From assembly GCA_900313355.1 (NCBI GenBank), contig OMQZ01000075.1:1-9117 (forward strand): a DNA stretch of 9,117 nucleotides, read 5' to 3'. This DNA is from an uncultured Rhodospirillaceae bacterium. Its GTDB lineage: Bacteria; Pseudomonadota; Alphaproteobacteria; RF32; CAG-239. How positions within the stretch are numbered: the first letter of the stretch is position 1; each line of letters starts with the position of its first letter. The position numbers and the translations under genes were made by a program. This document shows, piece after piece, positions 1-5,843 of the stretch. Below the pieces are notes generated by a model. It saw only the letters and a program-made list of their open reading frames with translations. It searched no databases and was not told the origin of the DNA.

Positions 1-252
1 CGGCGTGTTACCGCTGTCATCAACCAACTGACCGTCATCCGTACTGCTTCTTGCGCCGGCACTCGTCAAACTGACCGTATGAGCGGCAGATGACATCATT
101 GTACCAAAGTTTAATTGATCTGCACTCTCGTGAGTTAAAGTCATTGAATCGACGATTTTTGCCTTAATATTGCTGCTTGCCGTTAATTCCGTCGCATTTG
201 CACCAAACGCAACCAAGCTCGCAACTCCCGCCAAAAGAATGATCTTTTTCAT
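1..252 (-). CDS. Exported DUF4402-like protein, 3' end cut by the window
   Basis: Reading leftward from the ATG at 252, 84 codons are open to the window edge, so the C-terminus is missing. Residues 1-20 form a signal peptide (KK, hydrophobic core, GANA then TEL), so the product is exported. The mature part has a pattern typical of DUF4402 domains: LTLTHES-like strand, then LNFGTM (about residues 47-52), then HTVSLTSAG followed by a Gly/Asp-rich turn. These proteins are small beta-sandwich, surface or fimbria-like proteins of unknown exact role. An AAGGAGA ribosome site lies 6-7 nt before the ATG and fixes the start. A promoter and a leader hairpin lie upstream. The family call rests on the LNFG region alone, because less than half of a usual domain is visible. 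Confidence 0.7.
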   Translation of the reverse strand, partial: MKKIILLAGVASLVAFGANATELTASSNIKAKIVDSMTLTHESADQLNFGTMMSSAAHTVSLTSAGARSSTDDGQLVDDSGNTP

Positions 253-273
253 TGTTTTTCTCCTTCTTGTAGA

Positions 274-289
274 ATTCACTCGCGTGAAT
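274..289 (-). promoter_or_regulatory. Leader hairpin beside the ribosome site of the DUF4402-like gene
   Basis: A perfect 6-bp inverted repeat, ATTCAC / GTGAAT, encloses four bases that read GCGA in the mRNA sense, which is a GNRA-type tetraloop. It ends about 6 nt before the AAGGAGA ribosome site. It could stabilise the leader or tune translation. The structure is seen in the sequence; the role is inference. Confidence 0.4.
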
Positions 290-337
290 ATTACCCCCAT
301 AATTCTTAAATTTTCCTTAATTGTCATTTCAGTTTTT

Positions 338-366
338 AATATACCATAATTTCGACCCCCTCGCAA
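338..366 (-). promoter_or_regulatory. Sigma70-type promoter for the DUF4402-like gene
   Basis: On the minus strand, TTGCGA (361-366) and TATATT (338-343) are separated by exactly 17 bases. This predicts a transcript start near 331 and a leader of about 80 nt that includes the hairpin at 274-289. Confidence 0.55.
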
Positions 367-486
367 GAAAAATCGTCTATATCTTTGTGTATAATTTTTT
401 AAAGAAATTTCAAATATTTAAACACATTAAGCATATGAAAAATATAGATTTTTTTAAAAAATTAATACTTTTTTAATTTTTTCTTA
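367..486. other. AT-rich spacer between two divergent promoters
   Basis: This stretch is almost wholly A and T, with several A6 or T6 runs. It shows no open frame, strong hairpin or repeated operator. It may be a bent upstream element serving both promoters, but nothing specific can be identified. Confidence 0.4.
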
Positions 487-515
487 TTGACATAACGATT
501 TTTTTTGTGTATAGT
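487..515 (+). promoter_or_regulatory. Strong sigma70-type promoter for the lipoprotein gene
   Basis: A perfect TTGACA (487-492), a 17-base spacer containing a T-run, and TATAGT (510-515). The predicted start is near 522, giving a leader of roughly 107 nt. This is the best match to the consensus in the window, so the small lipoprotein is probably well expressed. Confidence 0.7.
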
Positions 516-525
516 GCCCTCAACC

Positions 526-565
526 AACAGATAGGGTGCAAACTTTTGAATGTGTCTTATCTGTT
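526..565 (+). promoter_or_regulatory. Strong hairpin at the 5' end of the lipoprotein mRNA
   Basis: Bases 526-540 pair along their full length with 551-565: 15 pairs, four of them G-U, and no bulge. The outer 8 bp (AACAGATA / TATCTGTT) are perfect. The loop is the 10 bases 541-550. The stem starts only about 4 nt after the predicted transcript start, a position where hairpins are known to protect mRNAs from 5'-end-dependent decay. A regulatory or temperature-sensing role is equally possible. The structure is seen; the function is inference. Confidence 0.5.
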
Positions 566-581
566 ATAAATCAAGCAATTC

Positions 582-609
582 GTTAAACCAAAAGGTTTTT
601 TGATTTAAC
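582..609 (+). promoter_or_regulatory. Second leader hairpin with an attenuator-like shape
   Basis: AAACC (585-589) pairs with GGTTT (594-598) around an AAAA loop and runs into a T-run, like a very small intrinsic terminator. An alternative pairing, GTTAAA (582-587) with TTTAAC (604-609), excludes part of the first. The two could be competing folds, but the stems are short and may be chance in AT-rich DNA. Confidence 0.25.
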
Positions 610-628
610 ATCTTTTGAAAGGGAAAAC

Positions 629-1006
629 ATGAAAAACGTTATCGTAATGTTAGCAATCGTAGCCGGTATTTCTGCCTGCGCTTCACGTCAACCAGAACCT
701 CAAGTAGCTCCGGCACCTGTTGTTGCCCCTGCTCAAAATGTTCAGCCTGTTCAACCTCGTCGCGCTTGCGGTGTTAAAGCTCCGGTTCAAGCTCCTGTTA
801 AACAAGGTTGCAACAGCTGCGGCGCTCACAGCTATACTGTAGAAGAGCCTGTTGAAGTTCTCTACAAGAATGTTACATACACAACAGTTTATGAGCCGAA
901 AACATATTCTGAAACATCGTATGTCAAAAAACCTTATACATGCCAAAACGGCGGTTTATGCCCTCAAAAGGCTCCTGAGCCGATGGCTGTTCAATACAGA
1001 AAATAA
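629..1006 (+). CDS. Small Cys- and Pro-rich lipoprotein of unknown function
   Basis: The product is 125 residues. A short basic N-terminus and hydrophobic core lead to a lipobox-like ISAC ending at Cys17, so it is predicted to be lipid-anchored after signal peptidase II cleavage. Residues 20-56 are a Pro/Val/Ala-rich linker. The rest has five more Cys (47, 61, 64, 105, 111) and a Tyr/Thr/Val-rich stretch (about 79-104) with repeated Y-x-x-V/T units, suggesting a small disulfide-stabilised beta structure in the periplasm or at the surface. GAAAGGGA lies 4-5 nt before the ATG. The gene stands alone, with its own promoter, two leader hairpins and a terminator. I recognise no family. Small size and strong expression signals fit an abundant envelope protein, but that role is inferred. 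Confidence 0.8.
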   Translation: MKNVIVMLAIVAGISACASRQPEPQVAPAPVVAPAQNVQPVQPRRACGVKAPVQAPVKQGCNSCGAHSYTVEEPVEVLYKNVTYTTVYEPKTYSETSYVKKPYTCQNGGLCPQKAPEPMAVQYRK

Positions 1007-1060
1007 TTTAAGTTAAGCAACTTAAAAATCAAAAACCCGAATCGCAAGATTCGGGTTTTT
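1007..1060 (+). terminator. Intrinsic terminator of the lipoprotein gene
   Basis: Bases 1031-1043 and 1048-1060 form a perfect 13-bp stem (AAAAACCCGAATC and its complement) around a GCAA tetraloop, ending in a T-run. A weaker 8-bp AT-rich hairpin (1007-1014 with 1019-1026) sits directly after the stop codon and may form first. The A-run on the left arm means the main hairpin could also stop leftward transcription. Confidence 0.9.
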
Positions 1061-1132
1061 GTTTGCTGGCTTTAAGTCTCTCCGAAACGGACATTAACGA
1101 AAAACATTTTATTAAAAATCAAACAATTGTTA

Positions 1133-1157
1133 TTACATCTTAATGTTTTAGATGTAA
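1133..1157. repeat. AT-rich inverted repeat between the lipoprotein terminator and tag
   Basis: TTACATCT (1133-1140) and AGATGTAA (1150-1157) form a perfect 8-bp inverted repeat with a 9-base loop. No T-run follows on either strand, so it is a poor terminator. The surrounding 1063-1234 otherwise holds only AT-rich sequence, including two copies of ATTTAAAT (1183-1190 and 1202-1209). No role is assigned. Confidence 0.3.
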
Positions 1158-1234
1158 AATAAATATAATTTAAAACAACAACATTTAAATACAAATCATT
1201 GATTTAAATAAAAAACAAAGATGCTATACAGCAA

Positions 1235-1858
1235 CTATTTATTAAAACACAGAACACCTGCTTCATTATCCCGTCTTTTACAAACAGTTGGATAGTGATT
1301 GTTAATATATTGATACCTCAAACAATTCTCATCATGGTCATTAATCATACCGCAAGCCTGCATATGCGAATACATAACAACCGGTCCCAGAAACTTAAAA
1401 CCTCTCTTTTTTAAGTCCTGACTGATTTTTAAGGACAGCCCGTTTGAAGCAGGAATATAACCTTTGGCATGTTTATCATACAAAATCGTTTTGTTGCCTG
1501 AATATCCCCATAAATAAGTATCAAACGAACCGAATTCTTCCCTAACCTTTTGAAAACACTTTGCATTATTAACAATAGCTTCAATCTTACGCCGACTCTT
1601 AATCATCCCTTCCGTTTTCATTATTCTTTCAACATCTTGCAACGTATACGCGGCTATTTTTTCAAAATCGAAGCCATCAAAGCAGAAACGAAAAATCTCT
1701 CGTTTATTAATAACAATAGTCCAGCTCAAACCGCATTGCATAACTTCCAAGCTCAAATATTCAAACTGCCGTTTATCATCATGAAGCGGAACGCCCCATT
1801 CTTCATCATGATATTTTGCATTAACCGCGGACGTTCTGTCCCAATTGCAATAACTCAT
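1235..1858 (-). CDS. tag: DNA-3-methyladenine glycosylase I
   Basis: This enzyme removes 3-methyladenine from alkylated DNA and starts base excision repair in the cytoplasm. The 207-residue product aligns along the E. coli Tag sequence: Cys4 and His17, the YHDEEWGVP block at 16-24, Glu38 in LSLE, GLSW at 43-46, KKRGFKFLGP, and MQACGMINDHDENC with His175 and Cys179. The four zinc ligands of the E. coli enzyme (C4, H17, H175, C179) and Glu38 fall at the same residue numbers here. I place the start at 1858 rather than the upstream in-frame ATG at 1897, because AGGAG lies 6 nt before it and the protein then begins MSYCNW as in the family. The C-terminus is about 20 residues longer than in E. coli and carries extra Cys. 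Transcription diverges from the cation transporter gene. Confidence 0.95.
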   Translation of the reverse strand: MSYCNWDRTSAVNAKYHDEEWGVPLHDDKRQFEYLSLEVMQCGLSWTIVINKREIFRFCFDGFDFEKIAAYTLQDVERIMKTEGMIKSRRKIEAIVNNAKCFQKVREEFGSFDTYLWGYSGNKTILYDKHAKGYIPASNGLSLKISQDLKKRGFKFLGPVVMYSHMQACGMINDHDENCLRYQYINNHYPTVCKRRDNEAGVLCFNK

Positions 1859-1961
1859 TATTTTCTCCTGTAAGATATAGTGCACGAACAAATGCAAAAC
1901 ATCAAATCAATTCTTGACTTTTTCATCATAAATGAACAGATTATAACAGAGAGGGAAAATC

Positions 1962-2858
1962 ATGATACATCATCACGCACACGAACATTGCCACCATCAT
2001 CACGAAGTCAGCGAAAAATCAGTTAGATATTTGTTCATTTCGTTTATTATCAATATACTTTTATCTTTAATCGAAATAATCGGCGGCATCATTGCCGGAA
2101 GCATATCTTTAATAGGCGACGCACTTCACAACACCTCAGATGCCTTTTCCATTCTGATTGCGGCGGTTGCCTTTAAAATCGGACACAAAAAAGCCACAAG
2201 AAAATATACGTACGGATTCAAACGTGCCGAAGTAATCGGCGGTTTTGTTAACCTGATTTTACTTTTCATTTCAGGTTTATACCTTATTATTGAAGGCATT
2301 GAACGCCTGATCTCCCCACATTCAATTGATGGCTGGCTCATCATTTGGATTTCTGTTCTTGCGCTTATCGTTGACGCGTTAACTGCAAAAATTTCTCACC
2401 ATGACGCACACCATAGCGCCAATATGAAAATGGTTTTTATTCACAATTTGGCAGATGCGTTCGGCTCCTTAGGTGTCATTTTATCCGGCATCTGTATCGT
2501 TTTATTCGACATTTATTTTGTTGATGGAATTATGGCTTTAGTAATTGCTTTTTATATGATTTTTCAATCTGTTGTTTCATTTAAACCCATCGTTAACATC
2601 TTAATGAATGCCGCACCCGAAAATATTGATTTGAATAAAATTGAAAAGGCTATCAAAAAAATCAAAGGTGTTGATGATATACACCATATCCATGTCTGGT
2701 CAATCAGCGAACACGACATATCTTTAGAATGCCACATTAAAGGTTCTGATTTAGAACTTGTACACAAAATCAATGACTTACTTTCAAAAAAATTTGACAT
2801 CAACCATTGCAACATCCAACTTGAAGACGATTCTTGTTGCCGCGAGTGTGAACTATAA
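1962..2858 (+). CDS. Zinc-type cation diffusion facilitator (CzcD/ZitB-like)
   Basis: This inner-membrane antiporter of 298 residues exports divalent metal, probably Zn2+, in exchange for protons. Six hydrophobic segments lie at about 24-45, 47-72, 88-112, 122-143, 157-182 and 184-205, followed by a cytoplasmic C-terminal domain. The transport site is visible as H56xxxD60 in helix 2 (ALHNTSD) and H161xxxD165 in helix 5 (HNLAD). This His/Asp set is typical of zinc members, whereas Asp-only sites are seen in YiiP-type proteins. Nine His and one Cys sit in the first 14 residues, with another His cluster at 146-151 between helices 4 and 5. The C-terminal domain has HIHVWSIS (241-249) and ends in a Cys-rich tail (C283, C292, C293, C296). 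A GAGAGGG ribosome site precedes the ATG. The next gene starts 3 bp after the stop, so the two are co-transcribed. CzcD and ZitB are equally good relatives, so no symbol is given. Confidence 0.93.
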   Translation: MIHHHAHEHCHHHHEVSEKSVRYLFISFIINILLSLIEIIGGIIAGSISLIGDALHNTSDAFSILIAAVAFKIGHKKATRKYTYGFKRAEVIGGFVNLILLFISGLYLIIEGIERLISPHSIDGWLIIWISVLALIVDALTAKISHHDAHHSANMKMVFIHNLADAFGSLGVILSGICIVLFDIYFVDGIMALVIAFYMIFQSVVSFKPIVNILMNAAPENIDLNKIEKAIKKIKGVDDIHHIHVWSISEHDISLECHIKGSDLELVHKINDLLSKKFDINHCNIQLEDDSCCRECEL

Positions 2859-2861
2859 AAC

Positions 2862-3476
2862 ATGATTGTAAAAAAAATTGAATTTACAGATGTTTTTGCT
2901 TCAAACTGTTATTTTTTCATTGATGAAATATCAAAACACGGTTTCATCATTGACCCTTCGGCATACGCTAAAAAACTTCTCAAAATCATCGAAGAGCACC
3001 ATTGGACAATTGAAAAAATATTGCTCACACACACGCACCTTGATCATATCGGTGCCGCACTGGAACTTTCCAAAATCTTAAACATTCAAATGATAGGAAT
3101 TGAAACATCAAAGTCCTACCTTTCAAACCCCGCTCTTGCAAATCATTTCACAAATTTCGAAGTTATTAAAAATATCACTCCCGTAAAAAACGGCGATTTA
3201 ATTGCCTTGAAAGAAAATCCCGAAATATTTCTAAAAATCATTGCAACTCCCGGACACACAATCGATTCGGCCATTTATTACAACCCAAAAGAGAACATTG
3301 CTTTCACAGGTGATACAATTTTTAAAAACGGCATCGGACGGACAGATATTGAGGGCTCCGGCGGAGACTATATCGAACTGATCACAAACATCAAAAACAA
3401 AATTTTTACCCTACCTGACCAAACAATTCTCTACCCCGGACACGGTGATCAAACAATCGTTAAAAACGAAAAATAA
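2862..3476 (+). CDS. gloC: Metallo-beta-lactamase-fold hydrolase, GloC/YcbL-like glyoxalase II
   Basis: The 204-residue cytoplasmic protein has the full metal-binding set of the fold: H57xH59xD61H62 (THTHLDH), H132 (PGHT), D151 (TGD) and H194 (PGHGD). NCYFF near the start, FKNGIGRTD (154-162) and PGHGD match E. coli YcbL (GloC), a type II glyoxalase that hydrolyses S-lactoylglutathione in methylglyoxal detoxification. The exact substrate is inferred, because this subgroup also includes thioesterases of other specificity. The start is 3 bp after the transporter stop, with only a weak ribosome site (GAGTG inside the upstream gene), suggesting coupled translation. The pairing with a zinc exporter is notable because these enzymes bind zinc or iron, but a functional link is not proven. 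The C-terminus lacks the last 10 or so residues usual in YcbL (the ...NPFL end). Confidence 0.85.
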   Translation: MIVKKIEFTDVFASNCYFFIDEISKHGFIIDPSAYAKKLLKIIEEHHWTIEKILLTHTHLDHIGAALELSKILNIQMIGIETSKSYLSNPALANHFTNFEVIKNITPVKNGDLIALKENPEIFLKIIATPGHTIDSAIYYNPKENIAFTGDTIFKNGIGRTDIEGSGGDYIELITNIKNKIFTLPDQTILYPGHGDQTIVKNEK

Positions 3477-3548
3477 AATTTCTGACTCAAAATCTCGGAT
3501 ATCGTGTATGTCGTCTGCAGGAGTCTGTAAACAAGGAAAATAAAGCGC

Positions 3549-3674
3549 AAAAGTTCGAAGAACAGGTCAGATAGAGCGATTTTCAAGGCGAGCAAAATTT
3601 TAGTGTAGATAAACCTACATGAATTTTGCAAGACCGCAGAAAATTACTCTGGATGACTTGTTACGCGAACTTTT
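3549..3674. repeat. Long imperfect palindromic element, possible dispersed repeat
   Basis: Bases 3549-3608 and 3615-3674 are two 60-base arms in inverted orientation around a 6-base loop (ATAAAC). About 40 of 60 positions pair, in blocks: AAAAGTTCG, AACA, GTCA, AGAG, ATTTTC, GCAAAATT and TGTAG, with one compensating 2-base offset. The element fills most of the gap between two convergent genes and its right end abuts the stop codon of the alpha/beta hydrolase gene. The T-run after the right arm (3671-3677) would also let the hairpin act as a terminator for the transporter/gloC operon. Size and shape resemble bacterial palindromic elements or non-coding MITE-like insertions. The remaining 3477-3548 also looks non-coding and may belong to it. 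I see no target-site duplication that I can trust. Confidence 0.65.
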
Positions 3675-3675
3675 T

Positions 3676-4410
3676 TTATTCGTCGTCATCATCATCCATC
3701 ATCATCGCCTCATTTTGAAGCATCAGAGCCTCTTCCTCCGGCGTAAACTCTTTTTTGCGAGGAGCCCGACGATGGTTGACAATATCTAAAATATAATTTC
3801 CGGTGACTTTATATAAATCGACCAAATGATTATTATACATATGATCCCCTTCTTCAATGAGAGCAAAATCAACATCCGCATGACGTTGCATATTGAGGCG
3901 TCTTGCAAGTTGTGTCACCTGATCAGGATCATCAATTTCATCCTTTCCGCCCTGAATAATTAAACCGGAAGTCGGACAAGGGGCTAAAAACGTAAAATCT
4001 TTTTCATTTGCCGGAGGTGATACCGCAATAAAGTTGTTAATATCAGGCCTACGCATCAAAAGCTGCATACCAATCCACGCACCAAACGAATATCCCGCAA
4101 TCCAACATTGTTTGGCATCCACATTTTCATGTTGAAGCCAATCCAGCGCAGCTGTTGCATCAGCTAATTCGCCGGGACCATCTTCAAATTGCCCTACAGA
4201 ACGCCCGACACCTCTGAAATTAAACCTCAAAACAGAAAATCCCAAATCTCTGAAACAAGTGAATAGCGTATAAACAACCTTGTTATTCATTGTACCGCCA
4301 TACTGCGGATGCGGATGCAAAATAAGCGCAACAGGAGCATTTTGACGCTCTGATTTATGATATCTACCTTCTAATCTGCCGGCAGGTCCGTTAAACAATA
4401 CTTCAACCAT
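3676..4410 (-). CDS. Alpha/beta hydrolase, COG2945 type
   Basis: The 244-residue protein has no signal peptide and has the alpha/beta-hydrolase fold: HPHPQYGGTM (32-41, oxyanion region), RFNFRGVGRS (62-71), the nucleophile elbow GYSFGA with Ser108, the likely acid Asp157 in GGKDEIDD (Asp160 and Asp161 are alternatives), and His190 in EGDHMY. This is the pattern of a group of small serine hydrolases common in Proteobacteria, whose natural substrates are mostly unknown; esterase or thioesterase activity is plausible. The C-terminal 25 residues form an acidic tail ending in Asp5-Glu, encoded by a simple GAT/GAC repeat. An AAAGAGG site lies 10 nt before the ATG. The gene converges on gloC across the palindromic element and diverges from cysE 70 bp away. 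Confidence 0.88.
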   Translation of the reverse strand: MVEVLFNGPAGRLEGRYHKSERQNAPVALILHPHPQYGGTMNNKVVYTLFTCFRDLGFSVLRFNFRGVGRSVGQFEDGPGELADATAALDWLQHENVDAKQCWIAGYSFGAWIGMQLLMRRPDINNFIAVSPPANEKDFTFLAPCPTSGLIIQGGKDEIDDPDQVTQLARRLNMQRHADVDFALIEEGDHMYNNHLVDLYKVTGNYILDIVNHRRAPRKKEFTPEEEALMLQNEAMMMDDDDDE

Positions 4411-4423
4411 ATCACAAAACCTC

Positions 4424-4451
4424 TTTACAAGATTAATTTTAAATTTATATT
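4424..4451 (+). promoter_or_regulatory. Possible promoter for cysE
   Basis: TTTACA (4424-4429), a 16-base spacer and TATATT (4446-4451) in the 70-bp divergent gap. The predicted start near 4458 gives a short leader that still contains the AAAGGA ribosome site at 4463-4468. The match is moderate in AT-rich DNA. Confidence 0.4.
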
Positions 4452-4480
4452 AGAATCGGATGAAAGGAATATAACACAAA

Positions 4481-5161
4481 ATGAAAAAAAATTTCAAGTC
4501 TTTAATTTTATCGGATTTAGATTCGGTTATCAGGCGCGATCCGGCGACATCTTCCAGATTTCAAGCCATTCTGTTTTCTTCGGGTTTTCACGCTATTTTT
4601 TGTCACAGAATCAATCATTTTCTATGGCAAAAAAAGTGGCATACCTTATCAAGATTTTTATCTCAGGTAACACGTTTTTTAACCGGCATCGAAATCCACC
4701 CTGCTGCATCCATTGGTTATGGTTTTTTCATTGACCATGGTATGGGTGTGGTTATAGGCGAAACATCACAAATCGGCAACAATGTTACAATGTACCAAAA
4801 TGTTACTTTGGGCGGAACAAAACTTTTTAGCAAAAACGGCAAAATATCCGGGAAACGCCACCCGACGATAGGAGACAACGTCATTATCGGCTCCGGCGCT
4901 CAAATCTTAGGTCCGATCACAATCGGCAACAACGTCAAAATAGGTTCGAATGCCGTTGTTGTCAAAGATGTTGAGGAAAACTCAACTGTTGTGGGAATGG
5001 CCGCACATCAAATAAACAAAAACGCAAGCCACACCTTCTCCGCTTATGGTCTTGAAAAAAATTCAACAAACCCAATAGAAGATGATATAGATAAAATCAA
5101 AAGAAAAATCAAAGAGTTAGAAAAAGAAATAGATATTTTAACCCCTAAAAAAACAAAATGA
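4481..5161 (+). CDS. cysE: Serine O-acetyltransferase
   Basis: This enzyme transfers acetyl from acetyl-CoA to L-serine, giving O-acetylserine, the first step of cysteine synthesis. The 226-residue protein has a short helical N-terminus with RDPA (19-22), then a left-handed beta helix of hexapeptide repeats from [11 protein letters not shown] (69-79) to about 175. Catalytic His86 lies in IDHGMG and corresponds to His158 of E. coli CysE; His127 in KRHP corresponds to His193. Residue 71 is Glu where E. coli has Asp143, as is usual in EpsC-type enzymes. The loop between GGT and RHP (114-125) is about six residues longer than in E. coli. The charged C-terminus (202-219) looks like a short coiled coil, replacing the E. 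coli tail that docks into CysK. The AAAGGA site is 12 nt from the ATG, a little far. Confidence 0.93.
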   Translation: MKKNFKSLILSDLDSVIRRDPATSSRFQAILFSSGFHAIFCHRINHFLWQKKWHTLSRFLSQVTRFLTGIEIHPAASIGYGFFIDHGMGVVIGETSQIGNNVTMYQNVTLGGTKLFSKNGKISGKRHPTIGDNVIIGSGAQILGPITIGNNVKIGSNAVVVKDVEENSTVVGMAAHQINKNASHTFSAYGLEKNSTNPIEDDIDKIKRKIKELEKEIDILTPKKTK

Positions 5162-5166
5162 CACAA

Positions 5167-5190
5167 TTTTGTAACTGTTTTTTTACAAAA
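5167..5190. repeat. AT-rich inverted repeat after cysE
   Basis: TTTTGTAA (5167-5174) and TTACAAAA (5183-5190) form a perfect 8-bp inverted repeat with an 8-base loop, starting 5 bp after the cysE stop. It overlaps the -35 zone of the next gene, so it could be a weak cysE terminator or an operator. The near absence of G/C in the stem makes a terminator doubtful. Confidence 0.35.
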
Positions 5191-5204
5191 AATAATGATA
5201 TAAT
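5176..5204 (+). promoter_or_regulatory. Likely promoter of the exported protein gene at 5238
   Basis: A perfect -10 box, TATAAT (5199-5204), lies 33 bp before the ATG. At 17-base spacing the -35 position reads only TGTTTT, so a start near 5211 is likely but the -35 contact is weak. An activator or the overlapping inverted repeat may matter here. Confidence 0.45.
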
Positions 5205-5237
5205 AAACCCATGAGTTAAAAATTTAGGAGAAAAGAG

Positions 5238-5843
5238 ATGTTGCGCTCCGTCAGATTTTACATAATAGCAGCCATGTTTACCATAGCAAATACAGCATAT
5301 GCTCAATTACCAACCAATCCATGGACGCCTCAGCCACCCTCACCGAACAGTGGTTATTTTGGCGCAAATGCAGCTGACGCAGCCGGCAGTGACATCACAG
5401 ATGCTCCGATTTATTCAAACAACAGTGGCGGCGGAGAGATTTTACCTGTTGATCCTTGGGCCAGGTCTCGTGACAGAAGCGGTGTTCGTACCTGGCGCGG
5501 CAGCGGTCAACACGGAAAATTAAATTACATCGGCGAAGGAACAATATTTAACGAAGGCGATCAAGAAATGATGGCGCCTGAGGTCAATCGTCATAATATG
5601 ACTGTAATGCTTGATCACTTAAGAAAGATGGGTTATCAAATTCCGGAGAGTTACAATCAAAAAATTCAAAATATGCCCTCAAGTTATCGTTCAAAACTCA
5701 GAGAAAGTGTGCAAGATGTCGGTGACGCAAATGATCCTTTCAGCAAAGTCTTTGTCGGTTTGCTCAACACCATCGAAAACTCGACAGGCTTAAGCTTTGA
5801 TAATATACTCTTTAATACCGTAGATATTTTAAGCACGGATTAA
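5238..5843 (+). CDS. Exported protein of unknown family
   Basis: The product is 201 residues with a clear signal peptide cut after Ala22 (AYA then QLP), so it is periplasmic or released. The mature protein begins with a Pro-rich NPWTPQPPSP segment (28-37) and a Gly/Asn/Ser-rich, probably unstructured region to about 70. A second DPWARSR motif (72-78), a basic Arg/Gly stretch with VRTWRGSGQHGKLNYIGEG (83-101) and a more helical C-terminal half (115-200, with DHLRKMGYQIPESY) follow. There are no Cys and no recognisable catalytic motif. AGGAGA sits 6-7 nt before the ATG. Its stop codon overlaps the stop codon of the opposite gene. I do not recognise a family. The NPW/DPW pair and the disordered N-terminus suggest a protein that binds another envelope component, which is only inference. 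Confidence 0.8.
   Translation: MLRSVRFYIIAAMFTIANTAYAQLPTNPWTPQPPSPNSGYFGANAADAAGSDITDAPIYSNNSGGGEILPVDPWARSRDRSGVRTWRGSGQHGKLNYIGEGTIFNEGDQEMMAPEVNRHNMTVMLDHLRKMGYQIPESYNQKIQNMPSSYRSKLRESVQDVGDANDPFSKVFVGLLNTIENSTGLSFDNILFNTVDILSTD

Noticed and set aside
1063..1234. A small RNA or short gene in the gap between the lipoprotein terminator and tag.
   Set aside because: No promoter-terminator pair or ribosome site; only AT-rich sequence with chance-level inverted repeats.
1550..1873. A 107-residue plus-strand frame antisense to tag.
   Set aside because: The opposite strand encodes a fully conserved enzyme; the frame has no signal of its own.
1859..1897. A longer tag protein starting at the upstream ATG (1897).
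   Set aside because: The 13 extra residues have no family match, while the ATG at 1858 has AGGAG at 6 nt and puts all four zinc ligands at E. coli numbering.
1914..1947. TTGACT (1914-1919) with TATAAC (1942-1947) as a promoter for the transporter.
   Set aside because: The spacing is 22 bases and the start would fall on the ribosome site; no acceptable -10 exists at 16-18 bases.
2564..2863. A 99-residue minus-strand frame inside the transporter gene.
   Set aside because: Shadow of the conserved transporter C-terminal domain, with no ribosome site.
3449..3631. A 60-residue open frame on the minus strand across the gloC end and the palindrome.
   Set aside because: It lies on the inverted-repeat arms, has no ribosome site or homology I can see, and overlaps the gloC 3' end.
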